This document shows, one piece after another, positions 8,428 through 17,135 of a DNA stretch of 64,000 nucleotides (position 1 is its first letter; each line of letters begins with the position of its first letter). The position numbers and the translations under genes are program-made. The notes below the pieces were generated by a model, which searched no databases, was not told the DNA's origin, and worked only from the letters and a program-made list of their open reading frames with translations. Source of the DNA: Nonomuraea pusilla (GTDB lineage: Bacteria; Actinomycetota; Actinomycetes; Streptosporangiales; Streptosporangiaceae); contig NZ_FOBF01000021.1 in the NCBI RefSeq assembly GCF_900109355.1, forward strand, positions 62,001-126,000, read 5' to 3'.

Positions 8428-9675
8428 ATGACCGTGACGCTGTCCGCCACGCTGGCGGCCAACGAGGACATCGAACGAAGACGACGCGCCGGGGAACGCG
8501 TGCTGCACCTCGCGTTCGGCGAAGCGGGTCTGCCGGTGCACCCGGCGCTGCGCGACAGGCTGGCCGCCGCCTCCGCGCGCAACGGCTACGGCCCCGTCGC
8601 CGGAGCGCCGGACCTGCGCGAGGCGGCGGCGGGCTACTGGCACCGGCGCGGGCTCCCCACCGACCCCGACCTGGTCGTCTGCGGCCCCGGCAGCAAGTCA
8701 CTCCTGTACGGTCTGCTCCTCGCGATCGGCGGCGACGTCGTCCTGCCCATGCCGAGCTGGGTCAGCTACGCGGCGCAGGCCGACCTGGTCGGCTCCCGCC
8801 CGATCCTGGTACCGGTGCCCCGCGGCGAGGGCGGGGTGCCCGACCCCGGGCAGGTGGCCACCGCGGTGCGGCGGGCCAGGGCCGACGGCAGGACCGTCAG
8901 CTCGCTGCTGGTGACGCTGCCCGACAACCCGACGGGCCGCATGGCGTCGCCCGAGCTGATCGCCCGCCTGGTGGACGTCGCCCGCGAGCTCGACCTGATC
9001 GTCATCTCCGACGAGATCTACCGCGACCTGCTGCACGACGGGTCGCTCCCGTACACCTCGCCCGCCGACCTCGCGCCCGAGCGCACCGTCATCACGACCG
9101 GGCTGAGCAAGAGCCTGGCGCTGGGCGGCTGGCGCATCGGCGCGGCCAGGCTTCCCGAGGGCGCGTACGACCTGCGGGCCAGGCTGCTCGCCGTGGCCAG
9201 CGAGATCTGGTCGGCCCCCGCGGCGCCGGTGCAGGAGGCCGCCGCGTACGCGTTCACCGAGCCGCGCGAGCTGGCCGAGCGGGTGGCGCGCAGCCGCGTG
9301 CTGCACGGGACGGTGGCCCGCGCCGTGCACCGGTGCTTCGAGGAGATCGGGGCCGAGACCCCGGCGCCGCAGGGCGGCTTCTACCTCTACCCCGACCTGG
9401 GCCATCTCCGGCTGGGCGGCTCCGCCGAACTCACCAAGATCCTGCTCGACGACCACGGCATCGGGGTGCTGCCCGGGCACGCCTTCGGCGACGACCCGGC
9501 GGCGGCCCGCGTGAGGGTGGCGGTGAGCCTGCTGTACGGGGAGACCCCGGAGCAGCGCCTGACCGCTCTGACCAGCCCCGATCCGCTCGGGCTGCCGTGG
9601 ATCTCGGCCAGTCTCGACCATCTGGCGACGGGCCTGAAGGATCTTTCGCGAGGCCGCCGGGAACCCGGGCGTTAA
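8428..9675 (+). CDS. Class I/II pyridoxal-phosphate aminotransferase
   Basis: About 415 residues. Fold type I aminotransferase landmarks: the substrate-proximal AFGEAGLPVHP, NGYGPVAGAPDLREA, GSKSLLYGLL, the PLP-ring Asn in LPDNPTGRMASPEL, the Asp of VISDEIYRDLL, and the Schiff-base lysine in TTGLSKSLALGGWRIG. The conserved Arg near the C-terminus is in ARVRVAVSLLYGE. The family exchanges amino groups between amino and 2-oxo acids in the cytosol; substrate specificity is not readable. ATG 8428 is taken as the start; in-frame GTG 8419 and ATG 8392 are alternatives. It is likely regulated by the divergent LysR protein. Confidence 0.85.
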   Translation: MTVTLSATLAANEDIERRRRAGERVLHLAFGEAGLPVHPALRDRLAAASARNGYGPVAGAPDLREAAAGYWHRRGLPTDPDLVVCGPGSKSLLYGLLLAIGGDVVLPMPSWVSYAAQADLVGSRPILVPVPRGEGGVPDPGQVATAVRRARADGRTVSSLLVTLPDNPTGRMASPELIARLVDVARELDLIVISDEIYRDLLHDGSLPYTSPADLAPERTVITTGLSKSLALGGWRIGAARLPEGAYDLRARLLAVASEIWSAPAAPVQEAAAYAFTEPRELAERVARSRVLHGTVARAVHRCFEEIGAETPAPQGGFYLYPDLGHLRLGGSAELTKILLDDHGIGVLPGHAFGDDPAAARVRVAVSLLYGETPEQRLTALTSPDPLGLPWISASLDHLATGLKDLSRGRREPGR

Positions 9676-9855
9676 CGCCGCCGGGCGGCCGTCCCGCCGC
9701 CATGTCACGGTTAGGCGAATCTTTCCCCAAGAGCGGGTTCGCCGCCCCCCAAATCAAGGCCCTGACCTGCGAAAACACCGCAGTCGCAGAAACCCGCGGA
9801 AGATGACCATGACGGCGTGGTTACACCTGCGCCAAGCAGCCCTCATCATGTGCTC

Positions 9856-10500
9856 ATGCCCGCTCTTGTCACCTTGTCCGGGCGCCTCGTGCGCCTGGAA
9901 CCTCTCAGCCTCGCGGCGATCGACGACCTCGTCGCCGCGGCGAGTGAAGACCGTTCCACGTACGCCTTCACTCGCGTCCCGCATGGGCGGGACGAGATGG
10001 TCTCCTATGTGGAGGCCGCCCTGGCTGAGCAGGCGGAGGGCCGCACGTTGCCCTTCGCCATCCGGTGGCTGCACACCGACCGTCTGGTCGGTGCCACCCG
10101 TCTCATGAACCTGGAGTACTGGCAGGGCCCCATGCCCTGGCCTCCGGGCGCACGGGGTGCGGTGGGCGAGGTCCCGTCCGTGGCGGACATCGGTTACACC
10201 TGGCTGGGCGCCTCCGCCCAGGGCACGGGTGTCAACAGGGAGAGCAAGTTCCTCATGCTCTCCCACGCCTTCGAGACCTGGAACGTCCACCGCATCACAC
10301 TGAAGGCCGACGTACGCAACGTCAGATCCCGGGCCGCCATCGAGGCCCTCGGCGCACACTTCGACGGGGTGCGGCGAGCGGAAAGCCGAGGCGCCGACGA
10401 CACGGTCCGAGATACCGCGTACTACTCGATACTCAACGCCGAGTGGCCGGCCGTGCGCGAACGGCTGGCCCTGCGGCTCGGACTGGTCGAGGCAGCGTAG
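9856..10500 (+). CDS. GNAT family N-acetyltransferase, RimJ/RimL-like
   Basis: 214 residues. The layout is that of RimJ/RimL-type acetyltransferases: LSGRLVRLEPLSLAAIDDL at the N-terminus, TDRLVGATRLMNLEY, the strand DIGYTWLGASAQGTGVNRES (a modified acetyl-CoA pyrophosphate loop, usually GxGxG/A) and FETWNVHRITLKADVRNVRSRAAIEALGA. Such enzymes acetylate protein N-termini, aminoglycosides or small amines; the target is unknown. ATG 9856 is preferred over an upstream ATG at 9817 because family members start at a similar point. A strong intrinsic terminator follows 15 bp after the stop. Confidence 0.85.
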   Translation: MPALVTLSGRLVRLEPLSLAAIDDLVAAASEDRSTYAFTRVPHGRDEMVSYVEAALAEQAEGRTLPFAIRWLHTDRLVGATRLMNLEYWQGPMPWPPGARGAVGEVPSVADIGYTWLGASAQGTGVNRESKFLMLSHAFETWNVHRITLKADVRNVRSRAAIEALGAHFDGVRRAESRGADDTVRDTAYYSILNAEWPAVRERLALRLGLVEAA

Positions 10501-10515
10501 GAATCGTCGGCTGAA

Positions 10516-10557
10516 GGCCCCGCCCGGAAGAAGATTCTGGGCGGGGCCTGTATTTTT
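10516..10557 (+). terminator. Intrinsic terminator after the acetyltransferase gene
   Basis: GGCCCCGCCC (10516-10525) pairs perfectly with GGGCGGGGCC (10539-10548) around a 13-base loop, and TGTATTTTT follows. This is the clearest Rho-independent terminator in the first half of the window. Confidence 0.93.
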
Positions 10558-10634
10558 CCGTGGCCCGGCCGGCTCTGCATGACACGCCCCCGCGTTGGAA
10601 TCATGCCGAACCTGACTCCAGCCTCCGGGGGCGG

Positions 10635-10663
10635 GCTCAACACCTGATCAACGGCCGATCAAC
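10635..10663 (+). promoter_or_regulatory. Three heptamer repeats at 11-bp spacing, candidate SARP/AfsR box
   Basis: GCTCAAC at 10635, GATCAAC at 10646 and GATCAAC at 10657 are spaced exactly 11 bp apart; an inverted copy (GGTTGAC, 10669-10675) follows. SARP/AfsR proteins are known to bind direct heptamer repeats one helical turn apart upstream of the -10 element. These sit 96 bp ahead of the start of the SARP gene, so autoregulation is the inference. Confidence 0.65.
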
Positions 10664-10758
10664 GCGGAGGTTGACGATCGGTCCGGGTCCGGGTGGGGAG
10701 CAGCCAGGGATCTATCATTTGGTCACAAAACGTGCCATTGAACATGGAGACAGACGGC

Positions 10759-13700
10759 ATGGCTGGTCAAGGCGTCGAAGGCGGGCTGCGATTCGCCGTG
10801 CTCGGTCCCGTCCGGGCGTGGCGTGACGGCCGGGAGCTCGACCTGGGGACGCCGCTCCAGCGCTCGATCCTCGCCATGCTGCTCCTGCGCGAGGGCCGCG
10901 CCGTCACTCCCAACGAGATGATCGACGGCGTCTGGGGCGAGGACGCGCCGCCGCGCGCGCTCGGGGCGCTGCGTACGTACGTCTCGCGGCTGCGGACCGT
11001 GCTGGAGCCGGACCGGCCGGCCCGCTCGCGGCCCGAGCTGCTCACCTCCATCGGCAGGGGCTACGCGCTGCGCCTGCCCGACGGCGCGCTCGACCTGACC
11101 CGTTTCCAGCGGGACGCGCAGCAGGCCGAGGCCTCCCGCAGGTCGGGCAGGCTCGACGCCGCCGCCGAGTCGCTGCGCGGCGCGCTCGGGCTGTTCGCCG
11201 GCGAGCCGCTGGCCGGGGCGGTCGGCCCGTACGCCGAGCACCAGCGCGACCGGCTGGTCGAGCGCCGCATCAGCCTCGTCGAGGCCCTCATGGACGTGGA
11301 CCTGGAGCTGGGCCGCCACGCCGAGGTGGTGTCGGAGCTGATCGCGCTGACCGCCGAGCACCCGCTGCGCGAGCGCCTGCGCGCCCAGCTCATGCTGGCC
11401 TACTACCGCTGCGGCAGGCAGGGCGACGCGCTCGCCGTCTTCACCGAGACCCGCGAGGCCCTCGTGGACGAACTGGGCGTCGAGCCCGGCCCGGAGCTGG
11501 CCGGGCTGCACCAGCGGATCCTGTCGGCCGACCCGTCGCTGACGCCCTCGGGCCCGGCGCCGGCCGCCGCGCACGGCGACGAGCAGGAGCGCGAGGAGGA
11601 CACCCAGCCCGCGCCCGAGCTGCCCAGGCCCGCCCAGCTCCCCGCCGCCGTCACCGACTTCACCGGCCGCAGGGACGTCGCGGCGCGGCTGCGCTCCATG
11701 CTGGCGGCCCGCTCCGCGGGCGACGGCGTGCCCGTGGCGGTGATCTGCGGCATCGGCGGCGTCGGCAAGACCACGCTGGCCGTGCACGCCGCCCACGCCG
11801 CCGCCGACCTCTTCCCCGACGGCCAGCTCTACGCCGACCTGCGCGGACACAGCGACGAGCCGACCGCGCCCGAGTCGGCGCTCGGCGGGTTCCTGCGCGC
11901 CCTCGGCGTGCCGCCGGACGTGATCCCCGACGGGCTTCACGAGCGCTCCGCCTTGTACCGCTCCATCCTGGCCGAGCGCCGCATCCTCGTCCTGCTGGAC
12001 AACGCCCGCGACGCCGAGCAGGTCGGCCCGCTGCTGCCCGGCTCGCCCGGCTGCGCCGCCCTGGTGACGAGCCGCGCCAAGCTGGCCGACCTGCCGTCGG
12101 CCCGGCTGATCGACCTCGACGTGATGGAGCCCGACGAGGCGCTGTCGCTGTTCGCGGCCGTGGCCGGCCCCGAGCGGGTGGCGGCCGAGCACGGCGCCGC
12201 CATGGACGCCGTCGCCGCCTGCGGGTTCCTGCCGCTGGCCGTGCGGATCCTGGCCGCCAGGCTCGCGGCCCGGCCCACCTGGACGGTCGCGTCGCTGGTG
12301 CCGCGCCTGGCCGACGAGCGGCGCAGGCTGGACGAGCTGCGCGTGGGCAACCTGGCGGTCGAGGCGACGTTCGCGCTCGGCTACGGGCAGCTCGACGCCG
12401 GGCAGGCGCGGGCGTTCCGCCTGCTGTCGCTGCCCACCGGCCCCGACGTCTCGCTGGGCGCCGCCGCGGCCGTGCTGTCGATGCGCGAGTTCGAGGCGGA
12501 GGACGTGCTGGAGTCGCTGGTGGACGCGAGCCTGCTGGAGGCCCCGGGCCCCGGCCGGTACCGCTTCCACGACCTGCTGAAGCTGTTCGCCAGGCGGGAG
12601 CTCGACAGGTCGGAGCCCGCGGAGGCCACGGCGACGGCGCTGCGCCGCCTGCTGGGCTTCTACCTGGCCTCCGCGCAGTCGGCGCACCGGCTCGCGTACG
12701 AGGGCAGCATGATCGCCGACAACCTGGCGGCCGTCGGCGAGGGACGCTCGTTCGCGTCGGCCGACGACGCGGTGGCCTGGCTGATCTCCGAGGGCGACTC
12801 CCTGTTCGCGGCCGTCCACCAGGCCGCCGCCTCCGCCCGCGCCGCCGACGAGCTCCTGCCCGCCGCCGACCTGCTTCTCGCCATGGAGCCGCTGCTGGAG
12901 TCGGGGACGCACACCCGCGAGTTCGACCAGAGCACCCGGGCCGTGCTGGCCGCCGCCACGCCACTCGGCGACCGGGCGGGCGAGCTGCGCGCCCGGTACG
13001 TGCTCGGGAGGGTCCTGTTCGCCGGCAACCGGCTCACGGACGCCGAGGAGCACTTCAGGACCGTGTACGAGCTCTCGACCGCGCGCGGCGAGAAGATCGT
13101 GACCGGCGAGGTGATGAACGCGCTGGCCGTGGTCGTCGGCCGGCAGCGCCGCCACACCGAGGCGCTGGCCTGGTTCGACGAGGCGATGCGCTACTACAGG
13201 GAGAACGGCGTGCCCGCGGGCGAGGCGCTCGTGCTCAGCTACTCGGCCCGCGACCACCTGGGCCTCGGCCGCGCCGAGGACGCGGTCGCCGCGGCGGAGA
13301 AGGGCCTCGCCCTGTTCACGGAGATCGGCAGCGGGGCCGGCACCGCGCGCGCCCGCTACCACCTCGGCATCGTCCTGTCGCGTGTCGGCCGGCTCGCCGA
13401 GGCCGTCCACCACCACGCCGAGTGCCTGGCGTTCTTCAGGGCGAGCAAGCAGCGGGTGTGGGAGCAGCGGGTCTGCTCGCGGCTGGCCGAGACGCTCATC
13501 GCCGCGGGACGGCACGCCGACGCGGCCCGCCACGCCGAGCAGGCGCTCACGGTGGCCAGGGAGATCGCCCACCCGTACGGGGAGGCGCTGTCGCTGGCCG
13601 TGCTGGGCAGGGCGCTGCGCGGACTCGGCGACGAGGCGCGGAGCGGCGACTGCCTACGCCAGGCGCTGGACGTCTTCACCAGGATCGGCGCCCCCGAGGC

Positions 13701-13797
13701 CGGAGACCTCAAGCTCCTGCTCGACGGCTCCCCCGCCGTCGGCTCCCCCGCCGGCCCAGCGCAGAAGTCCGGGCCCGTCCCCGTCGTCGAGTCCTGA
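10759..13797 (+). CDS. AfsR/SARP family transcriptional regulator (BTAD-NB-ARC-TPR)
   Basis: About 1012 residues in AfsR order: an OmpR-like winged helix (residues 1-95, LRFAVLGPVRAWRDG to SIGRGYALRL), a bacterial transcriptional activator domain (about 100-255, ending VDELGVEPGPELAGLHQRIL), an acidic Pro-rich linker, an NB-ARC ATPase domain (Walker A GIGGVGKTTLA near 331; LVLLDNARDAEQV; CGFLPLAVRILAARL), and a C-terminal TPR array from about 700. AfsR-type proteins integrate ATP state and phosphorylation to activate secondary-metabolism genes. ATG 10759 is preferred because GGAG lies 9 bp upstream; ATG 10744 is an alternative. Heptamer arrays of the SARP-box type flank the gene on both sides. 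No antibiotic gene cluster is adjacent, so it may be a pleiotropic regulator. Confidence 0.92.
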   Translation: MAGQGVEGGLRFAVLGPVRAWRDGRELDLGTPLQRSILAMLLLREGRAVTPNEMIDGVWGEDAPPRALGALRTYVSRLRTVLEPDRPARSRPELLTSIGRGYALRLPDGALDLTRFQRDAQQAEASRRSGRLDAAAESLRGALGLFAGEPLAGAVGPYAEHQRDRLVERRISLVEALMDVDLELGRHAEVVSELIALTAEHPLRERLRAQLMLAYYRCGRQGDALAVFTETREALVDELGVEPGPELAGLHQRILSADPSLTPSGPAPAAAHGDEQEREEDTQPAPELPRPAQLPAAVTDFTGRRDVAARLRSMLAARSAGDGVPVAVICGIGGVGKTTLAVHAAHAAADLFPDGQLYADLRGHSDEPTAPESALGGFLRALGVPPDVIPDGLHERSALYRSILAERRILVLLDNARDAEQVGPLLPGSPGCAALVTSRAKLADLPSARLIDLDVMEPDEALSLFAAVAGPERVAAEHGAAMDAVAACGFLPLAVRILAARLAARPTWTVASLVPRLADERRRLDELRVGNLAVEATFALGYGQLDAGQARAFRLLSLPTGPDVSLGAAAAVLSMREFEAEDVLESLVDASLLEAPGPGRYRFHDLLKLFARRELDRSEPAEATATALRRLLGFYLASAQSAHRLAYEGSMIADNLAAVGEGRSFASADDAVAWLISEGDSLFAAVHQAAASARAADELLPAADLLLAMEPLLESGTHTREFDQSTRAVLAAATPLGDRAGELRARYVLGRVLFAGNRLTDAEEHFRTVYELSTARGEKIVTGEVMNALAVVVGRQRRHTEALAWFDEAMRYYRENGVPAGEALVLSYSARDHLGLGRAEDAVAAAEKGLALFTEIGSGAGTARARYHLGIVLSRVGRLAEAVHHHAECLAFFRASKQRVWEQRVCSRLAETLIAAGRHADAARHAEQALTVAREIAHPYGEALSLAVLGRALRGLGDEARSGDCLRQALDVFTRIGAPEAGDLKLLLDGSPAVGSPAGPAQKSGPVPVVES

Positions 13798-14030
13798 GTA
13801 CAGCTCGTCGTCCAGACGTGTCATCCACACATGGTTGATCAAGGCTGTCCTTAGGGTGTCCAGGTAAGGCAGCCCGGCCGGTCATCCTCGACCGCCACGC
13901 GTCGCCAGGGGGCCCGGTCATCGGGTTGCTCCACGCGGCGGCTAGCCGCCTCACACGGACGACCGGCCGGACCTGACGCCGCCCTCGAACCCCCCGGGCC
14001 GCGCGTCGTGCCAGCAGCGTGCACCCCGGC

Positions 14031-14059
14031 GGTCAACGTCGGATCAACACCGGATCAAA
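14031..14059 (+). promoter_or_regulatory. Second triplet of 11-bp-spaced heptamers downstream of the SARP gene
   Basis: GGTCAAC at 14031, GATCAAC at 14042 and GATCAAA at 14053, again exactly 11 bp apart and in the same orientation as the upstream set. The last heptamer overlaps the stop codon of the convergent methyltransferase gene. In the gap between the genes a lone inverted copy, GTTGATC, is at 13834-13840. No conventional gene starts here on either strand, so the target is unclear. Confidence 0.6.
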
Positions 14060-15488
14060 GGAGGAAGTACCCCTCGGCGATGAGCGGGCGCACGGCGTCG
14101 GCGTCGGGGATCTCCCTGCCGCCGACCAGCTCGGCGATCACGTTGAGCAGCGGCCCGAGGGCGAGCTCGCCGTCGCACACCCCGGCCAGCGCCGCCTCGA
14201 CGGTGCCGACCTCCCTGCTGCGCCGCAGCCCCCTGGTCTGGCGCAGGACGATGCGCATCGGGTCCTCGGCGCCCGGCAGGCCGACGCGCTCGTCCAGCAG
14301 GCCCTCGGCGGTACGCAGGCGGGCCGCGTCGAGGTCGCGGGCCCGGTGGGCGGCGGCGACGGAGTCGAGCACGCCGTCGACGTACGCGCCGACGGGCAGC
14401 TCGACCTGGTGCGTGAGCCGTTCGACGCGCACCACCGGGTCGGAGGCGCCGGCGTTGCGCATGGTGATCCAGCCGAAACCGACGCCTTCCGCCTTGCGCT
14501 CGTCGAACCACGACAGCCAGCGGTCGTAGTGCTCGGCGTAGGCGGGGGTGCCCTGCTCGGCCGCGTCACGCAGCCACAGCTCGACGTACTCGGCGGGGTC
14601 CTGGACGTCGCGTTCGACCACCCAGGCGTCGCAGCCGGTCTCGCGCAGCCAGCCGCCCACGCGCTCGCGCCAGTCCTCGCCCTCGACGTGCAGCCAGTTG
14701 GCGAGGAGGTGCGCCTGGCCGCCGGGGGCGAGGTGGCGGGGCGTGCGCAGCACGAGGTCGCGGCAGAAGGAGTCGCCGCCGCCGCCCGACTCGCGGTAGG
14801 TCAGGGTGCGCTCGCCCGGCGGCGTGATGACGAACGGCGGGTTGCTGACGACGAGGTCGAACAGCTCGTCCTCGACGGGCTCGAACATCGAGCCGACCCG
14901 GGCGTCGACGCCGGTGACGCCCGACAGCCGCCAGCTCAGCCGGGCGAGCTCGACGGCGCGCGGGTTCAGGTCGGTGGCGGTGACGTGGCCGGCCCGCCCG
15001 GCCAGGTGCAGCACCTGGACGCCGCAGCCGGTGCCGAGGTCGAGCGCCCGCCCGACGTGCCGGCGGGTGACGAGCTGCGCCAGGTTGGCGGAGGCGCCGC
15101 CCGCGCCCACGACGTGGTCGGGCCGCAGCGCGGGGTCGCCCGGCCGCACCTTGCGGTCGGAGACGAGGTAGCCGCCCGGCCCCTCGGTCTCCCACGGCTG
15201 CAGGTGCACGGCGGCGGCCACGTCGTCGCCCTCGCGCCTGACGAGGCCCTCGTCGAGCGCCCCCTCCAGCACGTCGGCGGGCAGCGCCCGCGCGGGCACC
15301 GGGACCCCGAGCCACCACAGCCTGACGAGCGTGGCCAGGGGGTCGCCGTCGGCGGTCGCCCGCAGCGCCGGCACGAGCTCCTCGCGGGCCAGCGCCGACG
15401 CGGCGACGTCGCCCAGCCGCTCGCGTACCCCGTCGATCGTGTAGCCGGTTTCCAGCAGGTGATGGCGCAGTCGTTCCACGGGAACCAT
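14055..15488 (-). CDS. Class I methyltransferase with NPPF motif (DUF7059-like N-terminus)
   Basis: 477 residues. A helical N-terminal domain of about 140 residues precedes a Rossmann methyltransferase: motif I ALDLGTGCGVQVLHLAG, then ATDLNPRAVELARLS, and the catalytic-type motif VVSNPPFVITPPGERTLTYR. The NPP[FY] motif marks enzymes that methylate a planar amide or exocyclic nitrogen, such as PrmC (release-factor glutamine) or rRNA G/A methyltransferases. A long C-terminal domain of about 190 residues is additional. The substrate is not known; rRNA or a protein is a reasonable guess. The start ATG at 15488 directly follows a purine-rich run; GTG 15479 is a possible alternative. It converges on the SARP gene. 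Confidence 0.8.
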   Translation of the reverse strand: MVPVERLRHHLLETGYTIDGVRERLGDVAASALAREELVPALRATADGDPLATLVRLWWLGVPVPARALPADVLEGALDEGLVRREGDDVAAAVHLQPWETEGPGGYLVSDRKVRPGDPALRPDHVVGAGGASANLAQLVTRRHVGRALDLGTGCGVQVLHLAGRAGHVTATDLNPRAVELARLSWRLSGVTGVDARVGSMFEPVEDELFDLVVSNPPFVITPPGERTLTYRESGGGGDSFCRDLVLRTPRHLAPGGQAHLLANWLHVEGEDWRERVGGWLRETGCDAWVVERDVQDPAEYVELWLRDAAEQGTPAYAEHYDRWLSWFDERKAEGVGFGWITMRNAGASDPVVRVERLTHQVELPVGAYVDGVLDSVAAAHRARDLDAARLRTAEGLLDERVGLPGAEDPMRIVLRQTRGLRRSREVGTVEAALAGVCDGELALGPLLNVIAELVGGREIPDADAVRPLIAEGYFLL

Positions 15489-15539
15489 CCTTCCACCGCC
15501 CGCCCGTCCGCATGATCCGATACGGACTGTGCTCAGACT

Positions 15540-15549
15540 GTTACGTAAC
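15540..15549. promoter_or_regulatory. 10-bp perfect palindrome GTTACGTAAC between divergent genes
   Basis: The palindrome lies 52 bp upstream of the methyltransferase start and 83 bp upstream of the zinc-ribbon gene. The regulator, if any, is unknown. Confidence 0.35.
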
Positions 15550-15631
15550 GGCCCAAGCATTCTGCAAGCGGGGGACAAGTGGTGCGCGATATCTCTTGAG
15601 GGGTCAGCCCGCGTACGAAGGAGCGGACCCC

Positions 15632-15934
15632 GTGCTGATCCCCTGCCTGGCCTGCGAGTCCCGTTTCGGGCCCGACGAGTACTTCAGCGCGTGCTCCGAC
15701 TACAACCGCGGCCTCGACCTCGTGTCCTGGACGTGCCCGCGCTGCGGCAACCGCGACGACCTGCGCGTGCTGCCCGGCGAGCTGGGCTTCGGCTATCCCT
15801 CCAGGGGCAGGTTCGCGGTGCACGACAGGGTGCGGGTGCCCGGTCTGCGCAGGCAGCGCGGCGACCTGCGGCTCGACATCTCGCTCGACCGGTCGAGCTG
15901 GCGGGTGACCACCCGGCTGCGTCAGCCCGCCTGA
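15632..15934 (+). CDS. Small zinc-ribbon protein, function unknown
   Basis: 100 residues. GTG 15632 is chosen because GAAGGAG lies 8 bp upstream; the in-frame ATG at 15512 has none and would add sequence overlapping the divergent promoter. Two CxxC knuckles, PCLACES and WTCPRCGNRDDL, about 30 residues apart form a four-cysteine zinc-binding site. The C-terminal half is basic and beta-rich (DRVRVPGLRRQRGDLRLDIS), suggesting nucleic-acid or protein binding. I do not recognise a named family. It is divergent from the NPPF methyltransferase and may share its control region. Confidence 0.7.
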   Translation: MLIPCLACESRFGPDEYFSACSDYNRGLDLVSWTCPRCGNRDDLRVLPGELGFGYPSRGRFAVHDRVRVPGLRRQRGDLRLDISLDRSSWRVTTRLRQPA

Positions 15935-15971
15935 GGGGCACGCCGGGCTCGTCAGGCGGGAAGGGCCGCCG

Positions 15972-16568
15972 TCACTCCGCGCGCCGGCGCAGGCTCAGCC
16001 AGGCGGCCTCGCCCAGCTCCTTGATCTCCTCGGGGGTGGGCGTGTGGGCGCCGGCGAACCACAGACGGCACATCTCCTGGGCCGGGCCCAGCCACAGCAC
16101 GTAGCACATGGTGGCGTCGACCGGGCGCAGCAGCCCGTCCTTCATGTGGGGACGCCACCAGTCGGAGACCTGGCGGAAGAAGGCGCGGCGGGCCTCGGAC
16201 ACCTCGGCGCCGCCCGGCTCGTGCTTGCGCGGCGGCCGCTCGCTGACCAGCAGCCTGGCCCGTTCTGGGTGCTCGCCCGCCCACCGCATGTGGAACGCGA
16301 CGACGGCCTCGATGCCGTCGCGGGCCTCCTGGTGCCTGACCAGTTCGGCGAGGAACGCCTGCTGGTAGGCGGTGAGGATCTCGGCGTACAGCACGCCGAA
16401 GACGTGTTCCTTGCTGGCGAAGTGGTGGTAGAAGCTGCCGACGCTGACGCCGCTCTCCTCCCGCAGGCTGGCCAGCGTGGTGGCCGAGACGCCGTCCTGA
16501 CTGAATCGGCGGAGCGCGCCCTCGATGATGCGGGTGCGGCCGTCACGTCCGTTCTTGGCACTCTTCAC
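15972..16568 (-). CDS. TetR family transcriptional regulator
   Basis: 198 residues. The N-terminal helix-turn-helix is typical: IIEGALRRFSQDGVSATTLA, then ESGVSVGSFYHHFASKEHVF. The C-terminal helical domain (about 60-198) would bind the inducer. The GTG start at 16568 overlaps the stop of the upstream acetyltransferase gene in the arrangement GTGA, so the two are almost certainly translationally coupled; this also fixes the start. The target is not known; the nearest palindrome is the one ahead of the acetyltransferase gene. Confidence 0.88.
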   Translation of the reverse strand: MKSAKNGRDGRTRIIEGALRRFSQDGVSATTLASLREESGVSVGSFYHHFASKEHVFGVLYAEILTAYQQAFLAELVRHQEARDGIEAVVAFHMRWAGEHPERARLLVSERPPRKHEPGGAEVSEARRAFFRQVSDWWRPHMKDGLLRPVDATMCYVLWLGPAQEMCRLWFAGAHTPTPEEIKELGEAAWLSLRRRAE

Positions 16569-17077
16569 ACAGACAATGGTGTGCCACCAGAACCTTGTTC
16601 CGCAAATACGGCCGGCTGGTTGATCATAGCGGTGACTTCCACCGATCCGGAAGAGACCTTCGTCCTGGCGTCGGGCCAGGCCCTGCGGATGAGCCGCAGC
16701 ACCCTCCTGTTCTCGCCCAGGACGTCCATGCCGACCGTCCTCGCGCCGCGCGCGGCGGCCCTGGACAGGAGCGCGTCGACGAGCTCGGGGCCGAGGCCCA
16801 TGCCCTGCCAGGCGTCGGCCACGACGACGGCGACCTCGACGTCGGCGCACCCGCCCCGGTAGCTCATCGCGTGCCCGACGATCTCGCCGGCCATGGTCGC
16901 GACCAGGGCGTCCCTGCGGTCGTCCACGGCGAGCAGGGTGCGGACGAGCGAGGCCGCCGGCCTGCTGACGCCGGTGAAGAAGCGCAGGGTCTGGGTGTGG
17001 AGCGACAGGCCGGACAGGAAGCGTCTGACGCCCTCCTCGTCGTCGGGGCGGACCGGGCGAATCTGGGTTCCGAACAT
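16565..17077 (-). CDS. GNAT family N-acetyltransferase
   Basis: 170 residues. GNAT landmarks: IRPVRPDDEEGVRRFLSGLS at the N-terminus, MAGEIVGHAMSYRG, VEVAVVVADAWQGMGLGPEL with the acetyl-CoA loop Q/R-x-x-G-x-G/A (here WQGMGLG), and GARTVGMDVLGENRRVLRLIRRA. This is the stand-alone single-domain form; its substrate is unknown. ATG 17077 has no Shine-Dalgarno site. On the minus strand TTGACA (17107-17112) and a weak -10 at 17084-17089 place the transcription start at or near the ATG, so a leaderless message is likely. First gene of a coupled pair with the TetR gene. Confidence 0.83.
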   Translation of the reverse strand: MFGTQIRPVRPDDEEGVRRFLSGLSLHTQTLRFFTGVSRPAASLVRTLLAVDDRRDALVATMAGEIVGHAMSYRGGCADVEVAVVVADAWQGMGLGPELVDALLSRAAARGARTVGMDVLGENRRVLRLIRRAWPDARTKVSSGSVEVTAMINQPAVFAEQGSGGTPLSV

Positions 17078-17107
17078 AGACTCAGACTGCCCCGGAAGGC
17101 TGAGTCT
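17078..17107. promoter_or_regulatory. Perfect 8-bp dyad in divergent GNAT/HxlR promoter
   Basis: AGACTCAG (17078-17085) and CTGAGTCT (17100-17107) form a perfect inverted repeat with a 14-base spacer. It overlaps the presumed -10/-35 of the minus-strand GNAT gene and the -35 region of the plus-strand HxlR gene, so one bound dimer could control both. HxlR or the TetR protein is the likely ligand. Confidence 0.65.
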
Positions 17108-17123
17108 GTCAATCGAACTCAGG

Positions 17124-17129
17124 TATAAT
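17124..17129 (+). promoter_or_regulatory. Consensus -10 element TATAAT of the HxlR gene
   Basis: TATAAT ends 6 bp before the ATG at 17136, so transcription should start at or next to the start codon (leaderless mRNA). Confidence 0.75.
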
Positions 17130-17135
17130 GCGCAA

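Noticed and set aside
10723..13572. 949-codon frame antisense to the SARP gene
   Set aside because: A mirror of the strong codon bias of the real gene. No recognisable domain and low-complexity Gln/Gly/Arg composition.
13798..14054. Possible small AfsS-like gene downstream of the SARP regulator
   Set aside because: Short frames exist on both strands (for example 13851-14036 minus) but show no AfsS-like repeat pattern, no ribosome-binding site and no conservation I can recognise.
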